In this document: one piece after another, positions 49,148 to 57,103 of the stretch | How positions within the stretch are numbered: the first letter of the stretch is position 1 | Layout of the letters: every line of letters starts with the position of its first letter | Made by a program: the position numbers and the translations under genes | The notes under the pieces: generated by a model | Seen by the model: only the letters and a program-made list of their open reading frames with translations | Database searches by the model: none | Told to the model about the DNA's origin: nothing | Assembly: GCA_028689585.1 (NCBI GenBank) | Contig: JAQVCW010000001.1 | Span: 372,001-436,000, forward strand | Reading direction: 5' to 3' | Length of the DNA: 64,000 nt | From: Lachnospiraceae bacterium | GTDB taxonomy: Bacteria > Bacillota > Clostridia > Lachnospirales > Lachnospiraceae

Positions 49148-49621
49148 TTAGACTTTTCCCGGAGCGTTCCATATATTCAGCCCGGCCAAAAGCGCCTGAC
49201 ATCCATCCAGGATTTCCTCGTATGCAGTATCAAAATCATCCGTATACCAGGGATCCGCAATATCCTTTGGATGACCGGTAAAATCCAGCAGCCGGCTGAC
49301 CTTATGCTCCGGATCCGCTCCAAAGATCCGCATCATATTCCTGATATTATAGCTTTCCATTCCTATTATATAGTCATAGCTTTGATAATCCCTGCGCTCT
49401 AAGCGGCGGGCATGGTGCCCCTCCGCCCAAATCCCATGTTCCTTCAGCTTCCGCTTCGCCGGCGGATATACCGGATTGCCGATTTCTTCAGCGCTGGTCG
49501 CCGCTGATGCAATTTCAAACTGGTCCTGCAGGCCCTGCTTTTCAATTAAATCCTTCATGATGTACTCGGCCATTGGGCTGCGGCAGATGTTGCCGTGGCA
49601 GACAAATAGTATTTTTATCAT
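49148..49621 (-). CDS. Low-molecular-weight protein tyrosine phosphatase
   Basis: A 157-residue cytoplasmic phosphatase. The N-terminal P-loop CHGNICRSPMAEY contains the catalytic C(X)5R motif, and the C-terminal general-acid Asp loop is DIADPWYTDDF. Family members dephosphorylate tyrosine kinases of capsule systems or arginine-phosphorylated proteins (YwlE type); the residue after the first Gly-Asn (Ile here) does not by itself decide. Its 5' end is the apparent target of repeated insertions: partial copies of this 5' end occur at 50564-50640 and 55020-55063. Confidence 0.93.
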   Translation of the reverse strand: MIKILFVCHGNICRSPMAEYIMKDLIEKQGLQDQFEIASAATSAEEIGNPVYPPAKRKLKEHGIWAEGHHARRLERRDYQSYDYIIGMESYNIRNMMRIFGADPEHKVSRLLDFTGHPKDIADPWYTDDFDTAYEEILDGCQALLAGLNIWNAPGKV

Positions 49622-49683
49622 TTTCTCATAACTCCTGTTAAGTTCTCATATCTTCTCAAATGCTTGATTTATAATACATTTAT

Positions 49684-49971
49684 CTATACTTTCTGTTTAG
49701 GAACAAATTCAATTTTCAATATCATTCCCATACCATCAGCCAGTCTTTTCAACAGATTTATAGAAGGATTTCTTGTTCCATTTTCCAGTTTGCTAATATC
49801 TGCTTGGTTAATGCCAGTTTTTTCTGCAAGCTGCTTCTGTGTAAGATTCTGAGAAGTCCTTGCATCAACAATTGCCCTTATCACATCAAATTCTGGCTGT
49901 AAATCATCATATTCTTTTTTGAATTCTTGATCTTGCATCTGTTCTTCTAAAAAATCATCAAATTTTCTCAT
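49684..49971 (-). CDS. higA: XRE-family antitoxin (HigA type)
   Basis: A 95-residue protein with an N-terminal acidic helix and a standard Cro/C1 helix-turn-helix (LTQKQLAEKTGINQADISKLENGTRNPS). The gene follows the toxin gene with a 14-bp overlap, the toxin-first order of HigBA. It should bind and neutralise HigB and repress the pair. The start at 49971 is used; a GTG at 49980 is possible. It sits inside the insertion region upstream of the phosphatase gene. Confidence 0.88.
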   Translation of the reverse strand: MRKFDDFLEEQMQDQEFKKEYDDLQPEFDVIRAIVDARTSQNLTQKQLAEKTGINQADISKLENGTRNPSINLLKRLADGMGMILKIEFVPKQKV

Positions 49972-50323
49972 TCTTATCACACCTTTCCAAATAATCGTCT
50001 CTATACATCCTCGCTCGTTCTATCTCTGCTTTTGGAGTTTTCTGTGTCTTTTTCACAAAGCCATTCGTAAGTATTATTTTACCATCATAATAGAAGAAAT
50101 ATAACACCCTTGAAATATCACTTCCAACTTTTCCACGCAGTTCAAATATTCCATCAGCTAAGTGTTTGCTGTATGGTTCCCTCAGCAGATTTCCCTTTTC
50201 CTGAAGTATTTTCATGATTCCAACAAGCTTTGCTCGCATTTTAACATTCAGACTAAGCAAAAATTCTTCTACTGGAATATCTCCATTCTCTTTTTCATAA
50301 AACTCGATTGTAAATTTATCCAT
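49958..50323 (-). CDS. higB: HigB-type toxin (Gp49-like, RelE superfamily)
   Basis: A 121-residue predicted ribosome-dependent mRNA interferase of the phage-derived Gp49-like family. Conserved stretches are IEFYEKENGDIPVEEFLLSL, the EPYSKHLADGIFELR region, SRVLYFFYYDGKIILTNGFVKKTQKTP, and a basic C-terminus (ARMYRDDYLE). The start at 50323 has AAAGGA. It is the first gene of a toxin-antitoxin pair. Confidence 0.9.
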   Translation of the reverse strand: MDKFTIEFYEKENGDIPVEEFLLSLNVKMRAKLVGIMKILQEKGNLLREPYSKHLADGIFELRGKVGSDISRVLYFFYYDGKIILTNGFVKKTQKTPKAEIERARMYRDDYLERCDKNEKI

Positions 50324-50403
50324 AAATCTTCCTTTGTGTTTTCTAATTTCAGTATATGGCGTATATGCCATATTGTCAATGTTATTTTTGATACATTAGT
50401 TGG

Positions 50404-50563
50404 TTACTAATCTGCAAATCTGACTCTCCAAGTAATCATCTTGACATTCGGTCAAGAAGCAGCGCTCACTTATGTTCGCTTTATTGGTAAATCGTTGGTA
50501 AAATCGAGCTTGAAGTACAGAAAACGTTGGAATTACAAGGATTTTGTCATGCCCCAAATATCC
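50404..50563. repeat. Element arm, copy B (next to phosphatase 5' remnant)
   Basis: About 150 bp nearly identical to 52470-52634. It contains direct repeats TTGGTAAATCG (50484) and TTGGTAAAATCG (50495) and a TCTTGAC/GGTCAAGA hairpin, features expected of recombinase arm-binding DNA. On its right it joins the phosphatase remnant at 50564 precisely. Confidence 0.8.
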
Positions 50564-50640
50564 TGCCGTGGCAGATAAATAATATTTTTATCATATTCTT
50601 ATATCTCCTGTTAAGTCCTGTATTTCTTCTTAAACGCCTA
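50564..50640 (-). pseudogene. 5' remnant of a low-molecular-weight phosphatase gene (copy B)
   Basis: Reads MIKILFICHG on the minus strand (start codon at 50592-50594) with an upstream AACAGGAG site and about 45 bp of leader matching the intact gene at 49621. The match stops at TGCCACGGCA, inside the codons for the P-loop, and continues into element arm B. It has no body and is not functional. Confidence 0.85.
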
Positions 50641-50679
50641 ATTTTACAGAGATTTATGGCATTTTTCTTTCTGCCTTTC

Positions 50680-50996
50680 TCAGAATATTTTTTCTTTTAA
50701 TTCGCTATCAAAATTCTCATAAACTGCATTTTTTTCTGACTCAGCTATAATACTCTTTTCAGAAACACTTTCATACTTCAAACGTAATAATTCATTTTGT
50801 ACCCCTTCCCATGTATACATCTTATCACGTGCTTGCTGATTAACATAATGACAAACAATTGTTACTATTCTGTCAATCAATTTATCTTCATGTCCTTGAA
50901 ACCTATCCGTTGAAATAATCTTGTGCAATATTAAACTGTTCGGATAATATATCTCAATACCATCTGCCGGTCCTTTTAATGGACTAAAAATCCAGC
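50680..50996 (-). pseudogene. Open frame fragment of unknown family
   Basis: The minus frame is open from about 50996 (PLKGPADGIEIYYPNS) to the stop at 50680, with only a TTG at 50928 as internal start. It contains KLIDRIVTIVCHYVNQQ and a charged C-terminus. I do not recognise it. The lack of a start codon with ribosome binding site and its place in the insertion array suggest a truncated cargo gene. Confidence 0.4.
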
Positions 50997-51030
50997 ATCA
51001 GTTCAATTTTAGGAATCTTTCTATTTTATA

Positions 51031-52332
51031 CTAGCAATCCAAACTATTAACATCCAGTAAAAACTCTTTCACCCCCATCATGACATAACCATTGTCATCG
51101 CGTCTTGGCTTCATACTTTTTTCTACCAGAATAATCTTCTTGAAAGAATCATTTGCTTTGTCAAAGGATCTGGTTTCCTGTTTGTATTTCTCCTCATCAG
51201 GAATTGCATACGCTGATTGAATATAATACTTTTTGCTGCCCATTGTGGCAATAAAATCAATTTCCAACTGCTTTCTTATTTCTTTCCCAGTCTCGTCTCT
51301 TTCTCGTGATTCTACAACACCCACATCTGCTTTAAAACCACGGAAGCGCAATTCATTGTAAATAATATTTTCCATAATATGAGTGCCTTCAATTTGTCTA
51401 AAATTCAATCTTGCATTACGTAGCCCCACATCTTCAAAGTATATTTTATATGGAGTTCCTATATATTTTCTTCCCTTTACATCAAATCTTTTCACCCTGT
51501 TAAGCATAAATGCATCTTCCATATGCTCAATATATTTATCTACCGTTACTTCGCTTATTCTTGTTTGCTTTACAGATGCAAAGGTGGCAGAAAGTTTTCT
51601 TGGATTCGTTAGTGTTGAAATTCCAGAGGAAATCACATCCAGTAATTCTCCAATTGCACAATCCTCATGCAAATGATATCGGTTAATAATATCCCTTAGA
51701 TACAAATTTTTCATTTGAGTTGTAAGATATGCCACCTTCTGTTCTTCTGTTCCCATAAGTGCTACTGCTGGAAGTCCCCCATAAACAGAATAATCATCAA
51801 ATGCTTCTTCTTTACTTCCATCATATACACTGAAAAATTCAGAGAATGATAATGGTAAAACATGAATTTCATCACCACGTCCTTCAAACTCTGTCAAAAT
51901 ATCCTTTGAAAGAAATCTGGAATTACTCCCAGTAACATATACATCTAAATTCTTCTTACGCAAAAATCCATTTAGTACAGACTCAAATGCACCAAGATTC
52001 TGAACCTCATCCAACAGCAAATAATACATTTCTTTATCTATGATTTGCTGGTTCAAATACTCTAAAAATCTTTTAGGATCCACCTTTCTGTCTTCTTTCG
52101 TATTATCAAGCAAAAGAGGATCCTCTCCAATTTTGATCAAATCATCCGCAGAGTCAAATGCAAACATTATCACATGATTATCTTTAATCCCGTTTTCAAT
52201 CAAATGATTGTAAAACAATGTATTTAACAAATACGATTTTCCACATCTTCTAATACCCGTAATCACTTTAACAAATCCATTGTTTTTTCGATTAATCAGC
52301 CGATTAAGATACACATCTCTTTTTATTTCCAT
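51031..52332 (-). CDS. AAA ATPase with DUF4143 domain
   Basis: A 433-residue ATPase. Walker A is TGIRRCGKSYLLNTL near residue 30, Walker B YLLLDEVQNLGAFE near 115, and the sensor/box segments VYVTGSNSRFLSKDIL and LSFSEFF follow. The C-terminal DUF4143 region (YKIYFEDVGLRNARL, then the acidic IDFIATMGSKKYYIQ) resembles a nuclease-like fold. Such proteins are common on mobile elements and may act in defence or DNA transactions; none of this is proven. The start at 52332 (MEIKRDVY) has GGAG upstream. It is cargo of the insertion array. Confidence 0.88.
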   Translation of the reverse strand: MEIKRDVYLNRLINRKNNGFVKVITGIRRCGKSYLLNTLFYNHLIENGIKDNHVIMFAFDSADDLIKIGEDPLLLDNTKEDRKVDPKRFLEYLNQQIIDKEMYYLLLDEVQNLGAFESVLNGFLRKKNLDVYVTGSNSRFLSKDILTEFEGRGDEIHVLPLSFSEFFSVYDGSKEEAFDDYSVYGGLPAVALMGTEEQKVAYLTTQMKNLYLRDIINRYHLHEDCAIGELLDVISSGISTLTNPRKLSATFASVKQTRISEVTVDKYIEHMEDAFMLNRVKRFDVKGRKYIGTPYKIYFEDVGLRNARLNFRQIEGTHIMENIIYNELRFRGFKADVGVVESRERDETGKEIRKQLEIDFIATMGSKKYYIQSAYAIPDEEKYKQETRSFDKANDSFKKIILVEKSMKPRRDDNGYVMMGVKEFLLDVNSLDC

Positions 52333-52469
52333 TTTTTGCTCCATCAATAAATATTTTTGTCGCTAACGTCACTTTTATAAATCCAATTATATATCTATTA
52401 TGTTTACTTGCAAACTATATATTTTATATTTTTTCCACAAGCGGCAAAAATATTCATTTATCTAGTCTA

Positions 52470-52634
52470 TTACTACAAAACTGCAAATCTGGTTCTCCAA
52501 GTAATCATCTTGACCTTCGGTCAAGAAGCAGCGCTCACTTATGTTCGCTTTATTGGTAAATCGTTGGTAAAATCGAGCTTGAAATACAGAAAACGTTGGA
52601 ATTACAGGGAATTTGTCATGCCCCGAATATCATG
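52470..52634. repeat. Element arm, copy D (next to integrase relic)
   Basis: Nearly identical to copy B, with TTGGTAAATCG at 52553 and TTGGTAAAATCG at 52564 and the TCTTGACC hairpin. On its right it abuts the truncated 3' end of the integrase relic, where copy B abuts the phosphatase remnant. The shared edge is ATATTYGGGGCATGAC on the minus strand. Confidence 0.8.
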
Positions 52635-53091
52635 CTGCAATAGGTGTGTCATTTTTATCCAGCCATAAAAAGCCATGATAAAGATTGCTCTTTCCGTCTC
52701 TGACTACAGGTTCTTTTTTCGGACTTTTCCTGTTAGCGATAATTCGCTCAAAGCGTTTCTTCACGTTTTTTCCATCATAATATCTGCTGAAATGTTTATC
52801 ATTCTTCGTAAAGTCTAAAAATATCCGTTCCTGTTTTTGTGTCAATGCTTCTCTGGTAACACTGTCATTGACGATCACCGTACATAGCTGAAATTCAAAT
52901 GGATTCTTGCGCAGCAAATCATCTTCCACTGCCATTTGAAACGCTGGCCTCACCACGCCTCTTACAGAATGTATTGTGCTATATCCTCTGCAATCTGCCT
53001 TCCATTTAAAATATCCCGCATATTTTCCATCTTTTCTCTGGCTCTCTCCGTTCCGTAAAATACGCCCTTTTTTATCTCGTCTTTTACTCAT
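52630..53091 (-). pseudogene. Relic of a Tn916-type tyrosine integrase
   Basis: 153 codons remain of about 400. It starts like Tn916 Int (MSKRRDKKGRILRNGESQRKDG), then jumps to the core-binding part (RPAFQMAVEDDLLRKNPFEFQL, ALTQKQERIFLDFTKNDKH) and to FERIIANRK...FLWLDKNDTPIAA. Two internal deletions are evident, and the catalytic Arg, His-x-x-Arg and Tyr are all missing, so it cannot recombine DNA. It ends at element arm D. Confidence 0.88.
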
Positions 53092-53263
53092 GTATCTCGT
53101 TTCTCCTCTCTTACGAAGAAGTCCTGACATAATATTAGTATATCATAGCCAGTGCCTTTTTTTCCACAATCACCGTACATTTTTGTCCCTTTACTATAGT
53201 ATTTTTTTCTGCAACCCAATAAAAAAGCGAAACAGATTTTGCATTCTACTTCGTTATCTTTTC

Positions 53264-53491
53264 TTACAATGATGTGATTTGATTTAAAAATTCTTCAAAT
53301 TTCTGTCTGTTAATTAATGACTTATTTCCTATTTGAATCGTAAAGCAATACTCTGATCCTATGTTTTCAGCAATCAAATTTCTGATTTTCTTTTCGCCTA
53401 TACCAAAGTATCGTGCGGCCTCTTCTACCGTAAGCATATATTTTTCCCACACAGGGACTGTTACCCTTTTACGTGAATTTAATTCCTGCAT
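53264..53491 (-). CDS. xis: Tn916-type excisionase (Xis)
   Basis: A 75-residue winged-helix excisionase. The family opening VPVWEKYMLTVEEAARYFGIGEKKIR and the C-terminal GNKSLINRQKFEEFL are intact, and GGAGGCAAGG precedes the ATG. In Tn916-like elements Xis assists Int in excision; here its integrase partner is decayed. It sits just upstream of the integrase relic on the same strand, in the usual xis-int order. Confidence 0.85.
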   Translation of the reverse strand: MQELNSRKRVTVPVWEKYMLTVEEAARYFGIGEKKIRNLIAENIGSEYCFTIQIGNKSLINRQKFEEFLNQITSL

Positions 53492-53640
53492 ATATTCCTT
53501 GCCTCCATTATTCTTTTTTAGATCTTCACTATATCTCCCAATGAAGCAAATACAAATGTACGGTTTATTAAAAAATATAATACCTTGCCCCAAAAAAGCA
53601 GCCACGCTTTTTTCGTGACTGCTTTACTTCCTTAATCAAT

Positions 53641-53904
53641 CTATTTGTCCCTATAATGAGAACCGCACTGAACAATTTTTAATATATCGCCATCTATCCG
53701 GTAAACAATGCGGTTTGCATCATCTATCCTACGGCTCCAATAAGAAGACAAATCGCCACTTAACCGTTCTGGCTTCCCTATTCCCTCATAACCATTACGG
53801 TCAATATCTTTCAAAAGCTGCAGAATACGCTTGAGTGTTTTCTTGTCCTGCTTCATCCAGTATTCAAAGTCTTCCCACGCATCATCTGTCCAGGCTTTAA
53901 TCAT
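53641..53904 (-). CDS. yoeB: YoeB-family mRNA interferase toxin
   Basis: An 87-residue RelE-superfamily toxin. Typical YoeB features are AWEDFEYWMKQDKKTLKRI, the GIGKPERLSGDLSSYWSRRID segment and the C-terminal catalytic end VQCGSHYRDK (His and Tyr). It cleaves mRNA at the ribosome in characterised relatives. It overlaps the antitoxin gene by 8 bp and is complete. Confidence 0.93.
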   Translation of the reverse strand: MIKAWTDDAWEDFEYWMKQDKKTLKRILQLLKDIDRNGYEGIGKPERLSGDLSSYWSRRIDDANRIVYRIDGDILKIVQCGSHYRDK

Positions 53905-54148
53905 TTAATTTCACCTCATGTATCGTGCCGCCCGATGCCTCCATCTGCTCAATTGATGCTCGAAGCCGCATCATATTTTCATCAGAATAAAATGGATCAG
54001 CGGATACTTCAAATGGAATACGTCGCTCTCTTCCCAGCTTTTTAAGGTAAATGTTTATTGCTGTTGACATTGAAATACCAATATCCGCACACGCCTTCTC
54101 TGCACTCTTCTTTACATCATCATCAATTCGCAGGCTAATCTGTGCCAT
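53897..54148 (-). CDS. relB: RelB/DinJ-family antitoxin
   Basis: An 83-residue antitoxin. The N-terminal ribbon-helix-helix (AQISLRIDDDVKKSAEKACADIGISMSTAINIYLKKLG) binds DNA; the C-terminal part (FYSDENMMRLRASIEQME) should wrap YoeB. It lies upstream of yoeB in the usual antitoxin-first order with a GAGAGGAG site. Confidence 0.92.
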   Translation of the reverse strand: MAQISLRIDDDVKKSAEKACADIGISMSTAINIYLKKLGRERRIPFEVSADPFYSDENMMRLRASIEQMEASGGTIHEVKLND

Positions 54149-54392
54149 ATGATCACTCCTCTCTCTTCTTTTTTCCTTCTTTTTTCCTTTTTTTGTTCTT
54201 TTTTTGTTCTTTCATTATATCACTGGCAAAAGCAATTGTAAAGCATAATGCTATATATTTGCTTTTATATTATATGTGTTTTATAGAGATAAATTCACAA
54301 AATATTTTTCCAGACTCTCAAAAGTTTCGATTAATAATTACCTGTATTGTATTTATACTGTAATTATAAAGAAGGACAGGAGGTGTTGGCAT

Positions 54393-54611
54393 ATGCCAGG
54401 AACTATTCAAACATTACTTTCAGAATATTTGTCAGAAATACAAAAGGTCTATGGATATCATCTGAAAAGCATAATCCTCTATGGTTCCTATGCAAGAGGA
54501 GATTATACCGCCGATTCCGATGTAGATATTATGATACTGGTCGATTTACCGGAGGAAGAACTGGAACAATATTCGGATGCTCTATCAGAGCTGGGCTTCA
54601 ATTATAATTGA
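54393..54611 (+). CDS. MNT-type nucleotidyltransferase, truncated
   Basis: A 72-residue protein with an intact nucleotidyltransferase core: helix LLSEYLSEIQKVYGYHL, then the strand and metal motif ILYGSYARGDYTADSDVDIMILVDL (GSxxRG and DxD). Members of this family are usually 95-110 residues and neutralise HEPN toxins. Here the frame ends soon after the second helix (LSELGFNYN) and no HEPN gene follows, so it is probably a truncated antitoxin of a lost HEPN/MNT pair. A strong AGGAGGT site suggests it is still translated. Confidence 0.7.
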   Translation: MPGTIQTLLSEYLSEIQKVYGYHLKSIILYGSYARGDYTADSDVDIMILVDLPEEELEQYSDALSELGFNYN

Positions 54612-54741
54612 TACAATGCCTGTATTATCTGTAATAGCTTTTTTAATGTTTCCTTGCTAACTATTCCCCTACTTGTTACTGGAATATACTCTACGATTTT
54701 TCCGTTTTCTTCCTCTACGCAGCAAGAATTCTAAATTGCAT

Positions 54742-54816
54742 GATGGGCGAAAGCACCACAGCCTTCATCAATCGTGTCATTGATGAGGCTATGCAGCGTG
54801 ACCAGAACAAATAAAA
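54742..54816 (+). pseudogene. C-terminal remnant of a small antitoxin-like protein
   Basis: Reads MMGESTTAFINRVIDEAMQR then QNK and stop. The STTAFINRVIDEAM pattern is typical of the last helix of ribbon-helix-helix type antitoxins. No upstream half remains. Confidence 0.45.
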
Positions 54817-55019
54817 AGGATCCGATGACGCAGGAACGCATTCCTACACCACCGGAGTTCTATCATAATCATAGTCTTCCATGTGAATTTTCAATATTAA
54901 TATATCAAAACAAGACTCTCAAGGATCACTAAAATGACCCCATTTCACATGGTCTAAACATGGTCTAAAATAGAACATTCCCACCTCTCAATCCTTTATA
55001 AAATCAAGCTTTTCGGAGT

Positions 55020-55063
55020 TTTGCCAGAATGTTGCCGTGGCACACGAAAAGTATTCTTATCAT
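55020..55063 (-). pseudogene. 5' remnant of a low-molecular-weight phosphatase gene (copy C)
   Basis: Reads MIRILFVCHGNIL on the minus strand (start codon at 55061-55063), matching the intact gene through TGCCACGGCAACAT and then diverging. The break falls within the P-loop codons, a few bases beyond that of copy B. It marks the outer edge of the insertion array. Confidence 0.8.
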
Positions 55064-55152
55064 AACATTCTCCTATCTCGAAATGCCAAGACATGCCCGT
55101 GTTTGCAAGGTTTTATGCGGGTTCTCGGCACTCTGTCCCCCATCAATCACGC

Positions 55153-55509
55153 TTATACAATTTTATTTTTCTGTCCATTCTGTAAAAACTGATTATACTT
55201 ATCTCCCCAGTCTCCAAGTGCATTCAATACACCATCGAACTCACTGCCTATCTCACTCAATGAATATTCAACCTTCGGTGGTATTTGGGAATACTCTTTC
55301 CTAATAATCAATCCTGATTCCTCTAAGGATTTTAACTGTCTGGATAATGTCGTATGCGTCATGTCATCTGGCATAAGTCTTTGAAGTTCATTAAACCGAA
55401 TAATTTTATGTTCCCGAAGTTGAAACATTATATAAAGCGCCCATTTTCCAGTTAATATTTTTTGAGATGTATAATATGGGCATTTCCCAAATAATTTTTT
55501 CCCTTCCAT
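55153..55509 (-). CDS. HxlR-family transcriptional regulator
   Basis: A 118-residue winged-helix regulator. The HxlR opening CPYYTSQKILTGKWALYIMFQL, the recognition region FNELQRLMPDDMTHTTLSRQLKSLEESGLI and the wing KVEYSLSEIGSEF are clear. Some relatives sense aldehydes or redox state through a conserved Cys near residue 10; a Cys is present there (KCPYY). It is divergent from a flavin-type protein gene, with a palindromic operator between them. The start at 55509 has GAGAGG upstream. Confidence 0.92.
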   Translation of the reverse strand: MEGKKLFGKCPYYTSQKILTGKWALYIMFQLREHKIIRFNELQRLMPDDMTHTTLSRQLKSLEESGLIIRKEYSQIPPKVEYSLSEIGSEFDGVLNALGDWGDKYNQFLQNGQKNKIV

Positions 55510-55528
55510 CTGATTCATCCTCTCTATA

Positions 55529-55544
55529 GTATCATTTTTGATAC
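55529..55544. promoter_or_regulatory. Palindromic operator between hxlR-type and PPOX genes
   Basis: Perfect inverted repeat GTATCA-TTTT-TGATAC followed by a further half-site GTATCA 4 bp on. It lies in the divergent intergenic region about 100 bp before the flavin-protein gene, the expected position for autoregulation by the HxlR protein. Confidence 0.7.
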
Positions 55545-55643
55545 CAGTATCACCAAAGAGCGTACTTGTATTTTAGTTCCTGTATGTTATTATACATTTG
55601 CAAAAGCAAAAATACAACACATTTTGAAGGGATGATAATTATT

Positions 55644-56036
55644 ATGGAAAATGTACTTCAATTTTTAAACGATGCAAAAACCTTTTATCTCGCAACCTCT
55701 GAGGATGGTCAGCCTCATGTCCGCCCATTTGGCGCAGCTTGTATCATAGACGGAAAACTATGTATTATGACAAATACGCAAAAAAACGTCTTCAAGCAAA
55801 TTCAAAAAAATCCAAAAATCGAAATTAGTGGCATGGCAAATGGTAAGTGGCTTCGCCTACAAGCAGAAGCAAACTTTGATGACCGTAGAGAAGTGCGTGT
55901 TGCTATGTTGGAAGCTCATCCGGAACTTTCTAATATGTACAGTGTTGATGATGGCATTATGGCTGTTCTAGCACTTACTAATGCTACTGCTCAGATTTGT
56001 TCCTTTACAGACGAACCAGAAACTATTAAATTTTAA
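55644..56036 (+). CDS. Pyridoxamine 5'-phosphate oxidase-family flavin protein
   Basis: A 130-residue small flavin-binding split-barrel protein. Visible segments are FYLATSEDGQPHVRPFG, KLCIMTNTQKNVFKQIQKNPKIEI and LRLQAEANF, the usual FMN-binding layout of the PNPOx-like group. Such small proteins bind FMN or F420 and often have unknown reductase activity. The divergent HxlR regulator probably controls it. The start at 55644 follows AAGGG; an upstream in-frame ATG adds 26 residues without a good site. Confidence 0.88.
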   Translation: MENVLQFLNDAKTFYLATSEDGQPHVRPFGAACIIDGKLCIMTNTQKNVFKQIQKNPKIEISGMANGKWLRLQAEANFDDRREVRVAMLEAHPELSNMYSVDDGIMAVLALTNATAQICSFTDEPETIKF

Positions 56037-56144
56037 CTCCAGTACAAATATTCATAACTGAATCAGGAGCAGAAGCCTCTGCTCTTGGTTTTACGTCTAT
56101 AAATTTAATTCAATATTTTCCAAACGCTACCCTGACATCATCTA

Positions 56145-56798
56145 CTACACAATTTGCACCTTTAACAGCTTTGCCAATTCTGCCGCTTGATAAATATCCA
56201 CCTTTGCCCCTTCAAGTTCTGTAAATGTATCAGAAACCATAATACCAGTAATGATGCATTCCGATAGATTAACATTCTTTAGTTTTGTACGAAAGAAATC
56301 GGCACTGGTAAAATTCACATTTTGTAAAATCGGCCTTTTCAGTTTGAGTTCTGAAAGAAAGGATTCTTTCATATCACAGTCAGTAATGTTAATTACTTCC
56401 CAAAGAGCTGCTACAAAATTACAATAAGCAAAACTGCTGCTTTCCATCTTTACATTTTTAAGAATTGCAGAGCTAAAATTAGTCCCATCCGCCTTACAAT
56501 TAATGAAACTGCAGTTTTTGAAATAAGCATTCTTGAATCTACAGTTGCTAATATTACAGCCATCTAATATCACATTAATAAATTCTCCTGACTCAAAGTT
56601 TCCCTCCGGGAACTGACATTTCACAAAGCTGACATTCTCGAATGTAACTTTCTGTGCATTAACTGGGAAAATAGTCTCATTCTCATATATCTTTTGTTGA
56701 ATTGCAAGTTCTTCTGTTACCGCAAGTAATAATTCCTGTTCAAGCAAAATAGTTTTTTCCTCCGCAACATCAAATTTGTAATATAGATATTGTAGCAT
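56145..56798 (-). CDS. Pentapeptide repeat-containing protein
   Basis: A 217-residue protein of pentapeptide repeats. Residues about 55-190 form units with a central hydrophobic residue and Asn/Cys/Ser around it (GCNISNCRF, KNAYFKNCSF, ADGTNFSSAI, LQNVNFTSADF), predicted to fold as a right-handed beta helix. Some such proteins mimic DNA and protect gyrase; others are simply structural, so no role is assigned. The N-terminal 50 residues are helical. It is AT-rich compared with neighbouring core genes, suggesting transfer. Confidence 0.85.
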   Translation of the reverse strand: MLQYLYYKFDVAEEKTILLEQELLLAVTEELAIQQKIYENETIFPVNAQKVTFENVSFVKCQFPEGNFESGEFINVILDGCNISNCRFKNAYFKNCSFINCKADGTNFSSAILKNVKMESSSFAYCNFVAALWEVINITDCDMKESFLSELKLKRPILQNVNFTSADFFRTKLKNVNLSECIITGIMVSDTFTELEGAKVDIYQAAELAKLLKVQIV

Positions 56799-56851
56799 TT
56801 GCAGCCATCAAAAGCTATTGAAACTTCTCCACCAGAATATCCTCTAATGCT

Positions 56852-57103
56852 TCAATATATTCCTCTTGTTACTACTTTCTTTCCAGAAAATGCAATTCCA
56901 ATTTTTGATATCTTTTGGATGCCATCTTCACTCACTTCAGCATCATACCTAATCTTGTCAAAATATACCTTTTCATACTCTGCAAGTTTTTCGCTGTCAG
57001 CAAGTTCCTGGTGTCTTCCGAACTCCTCTTGAAGAAGATCTCTAATCTTATCAAGAGCTGCCTTCCACGAATCAAATTTCACATCCTTGAAGGTTAAAAA
57101 CAC
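56852..57103 (-). pseudogene. Internally deleted AAA-ATPase-like gene remnant
   Basis: Only 83 codons remain. MFLTFKDVKFDSWKAALDKI...EYEKVYFDKI resembles the middle of AAA-ATPase_like (PF09820-type) proteins that usually carry a nuclease domain, and the last part (KISKIGIAFSGKKV) resembles the C-terminal end of the same proteins. The two pieces are joined in frame, so a central deletion is likely. Confidence 0.6.

Larger units (their letters stand above)
54612..55152. other. Decayed intergenic stretch with gene remnants
   Basis: A 541-bp stretch without an intact gene. It holds a minus-strand open fragment at 54608-54736 (VEYIPVTSRGIVSKETLKKL region, unrecognised), an antitoxin tail at 54742-54816, a direct repeat CATGGTCTAAA at about 54948 and 54961, and the phosphatase remnant at 55020-55063. 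Confidence 0.6.

Noticed and set aside
49622-49683. Another gene between phosphatase and HigA
   Set aside because: Only 62 bp of AT-rich sequence with the phosphatase leader; nothing coding.
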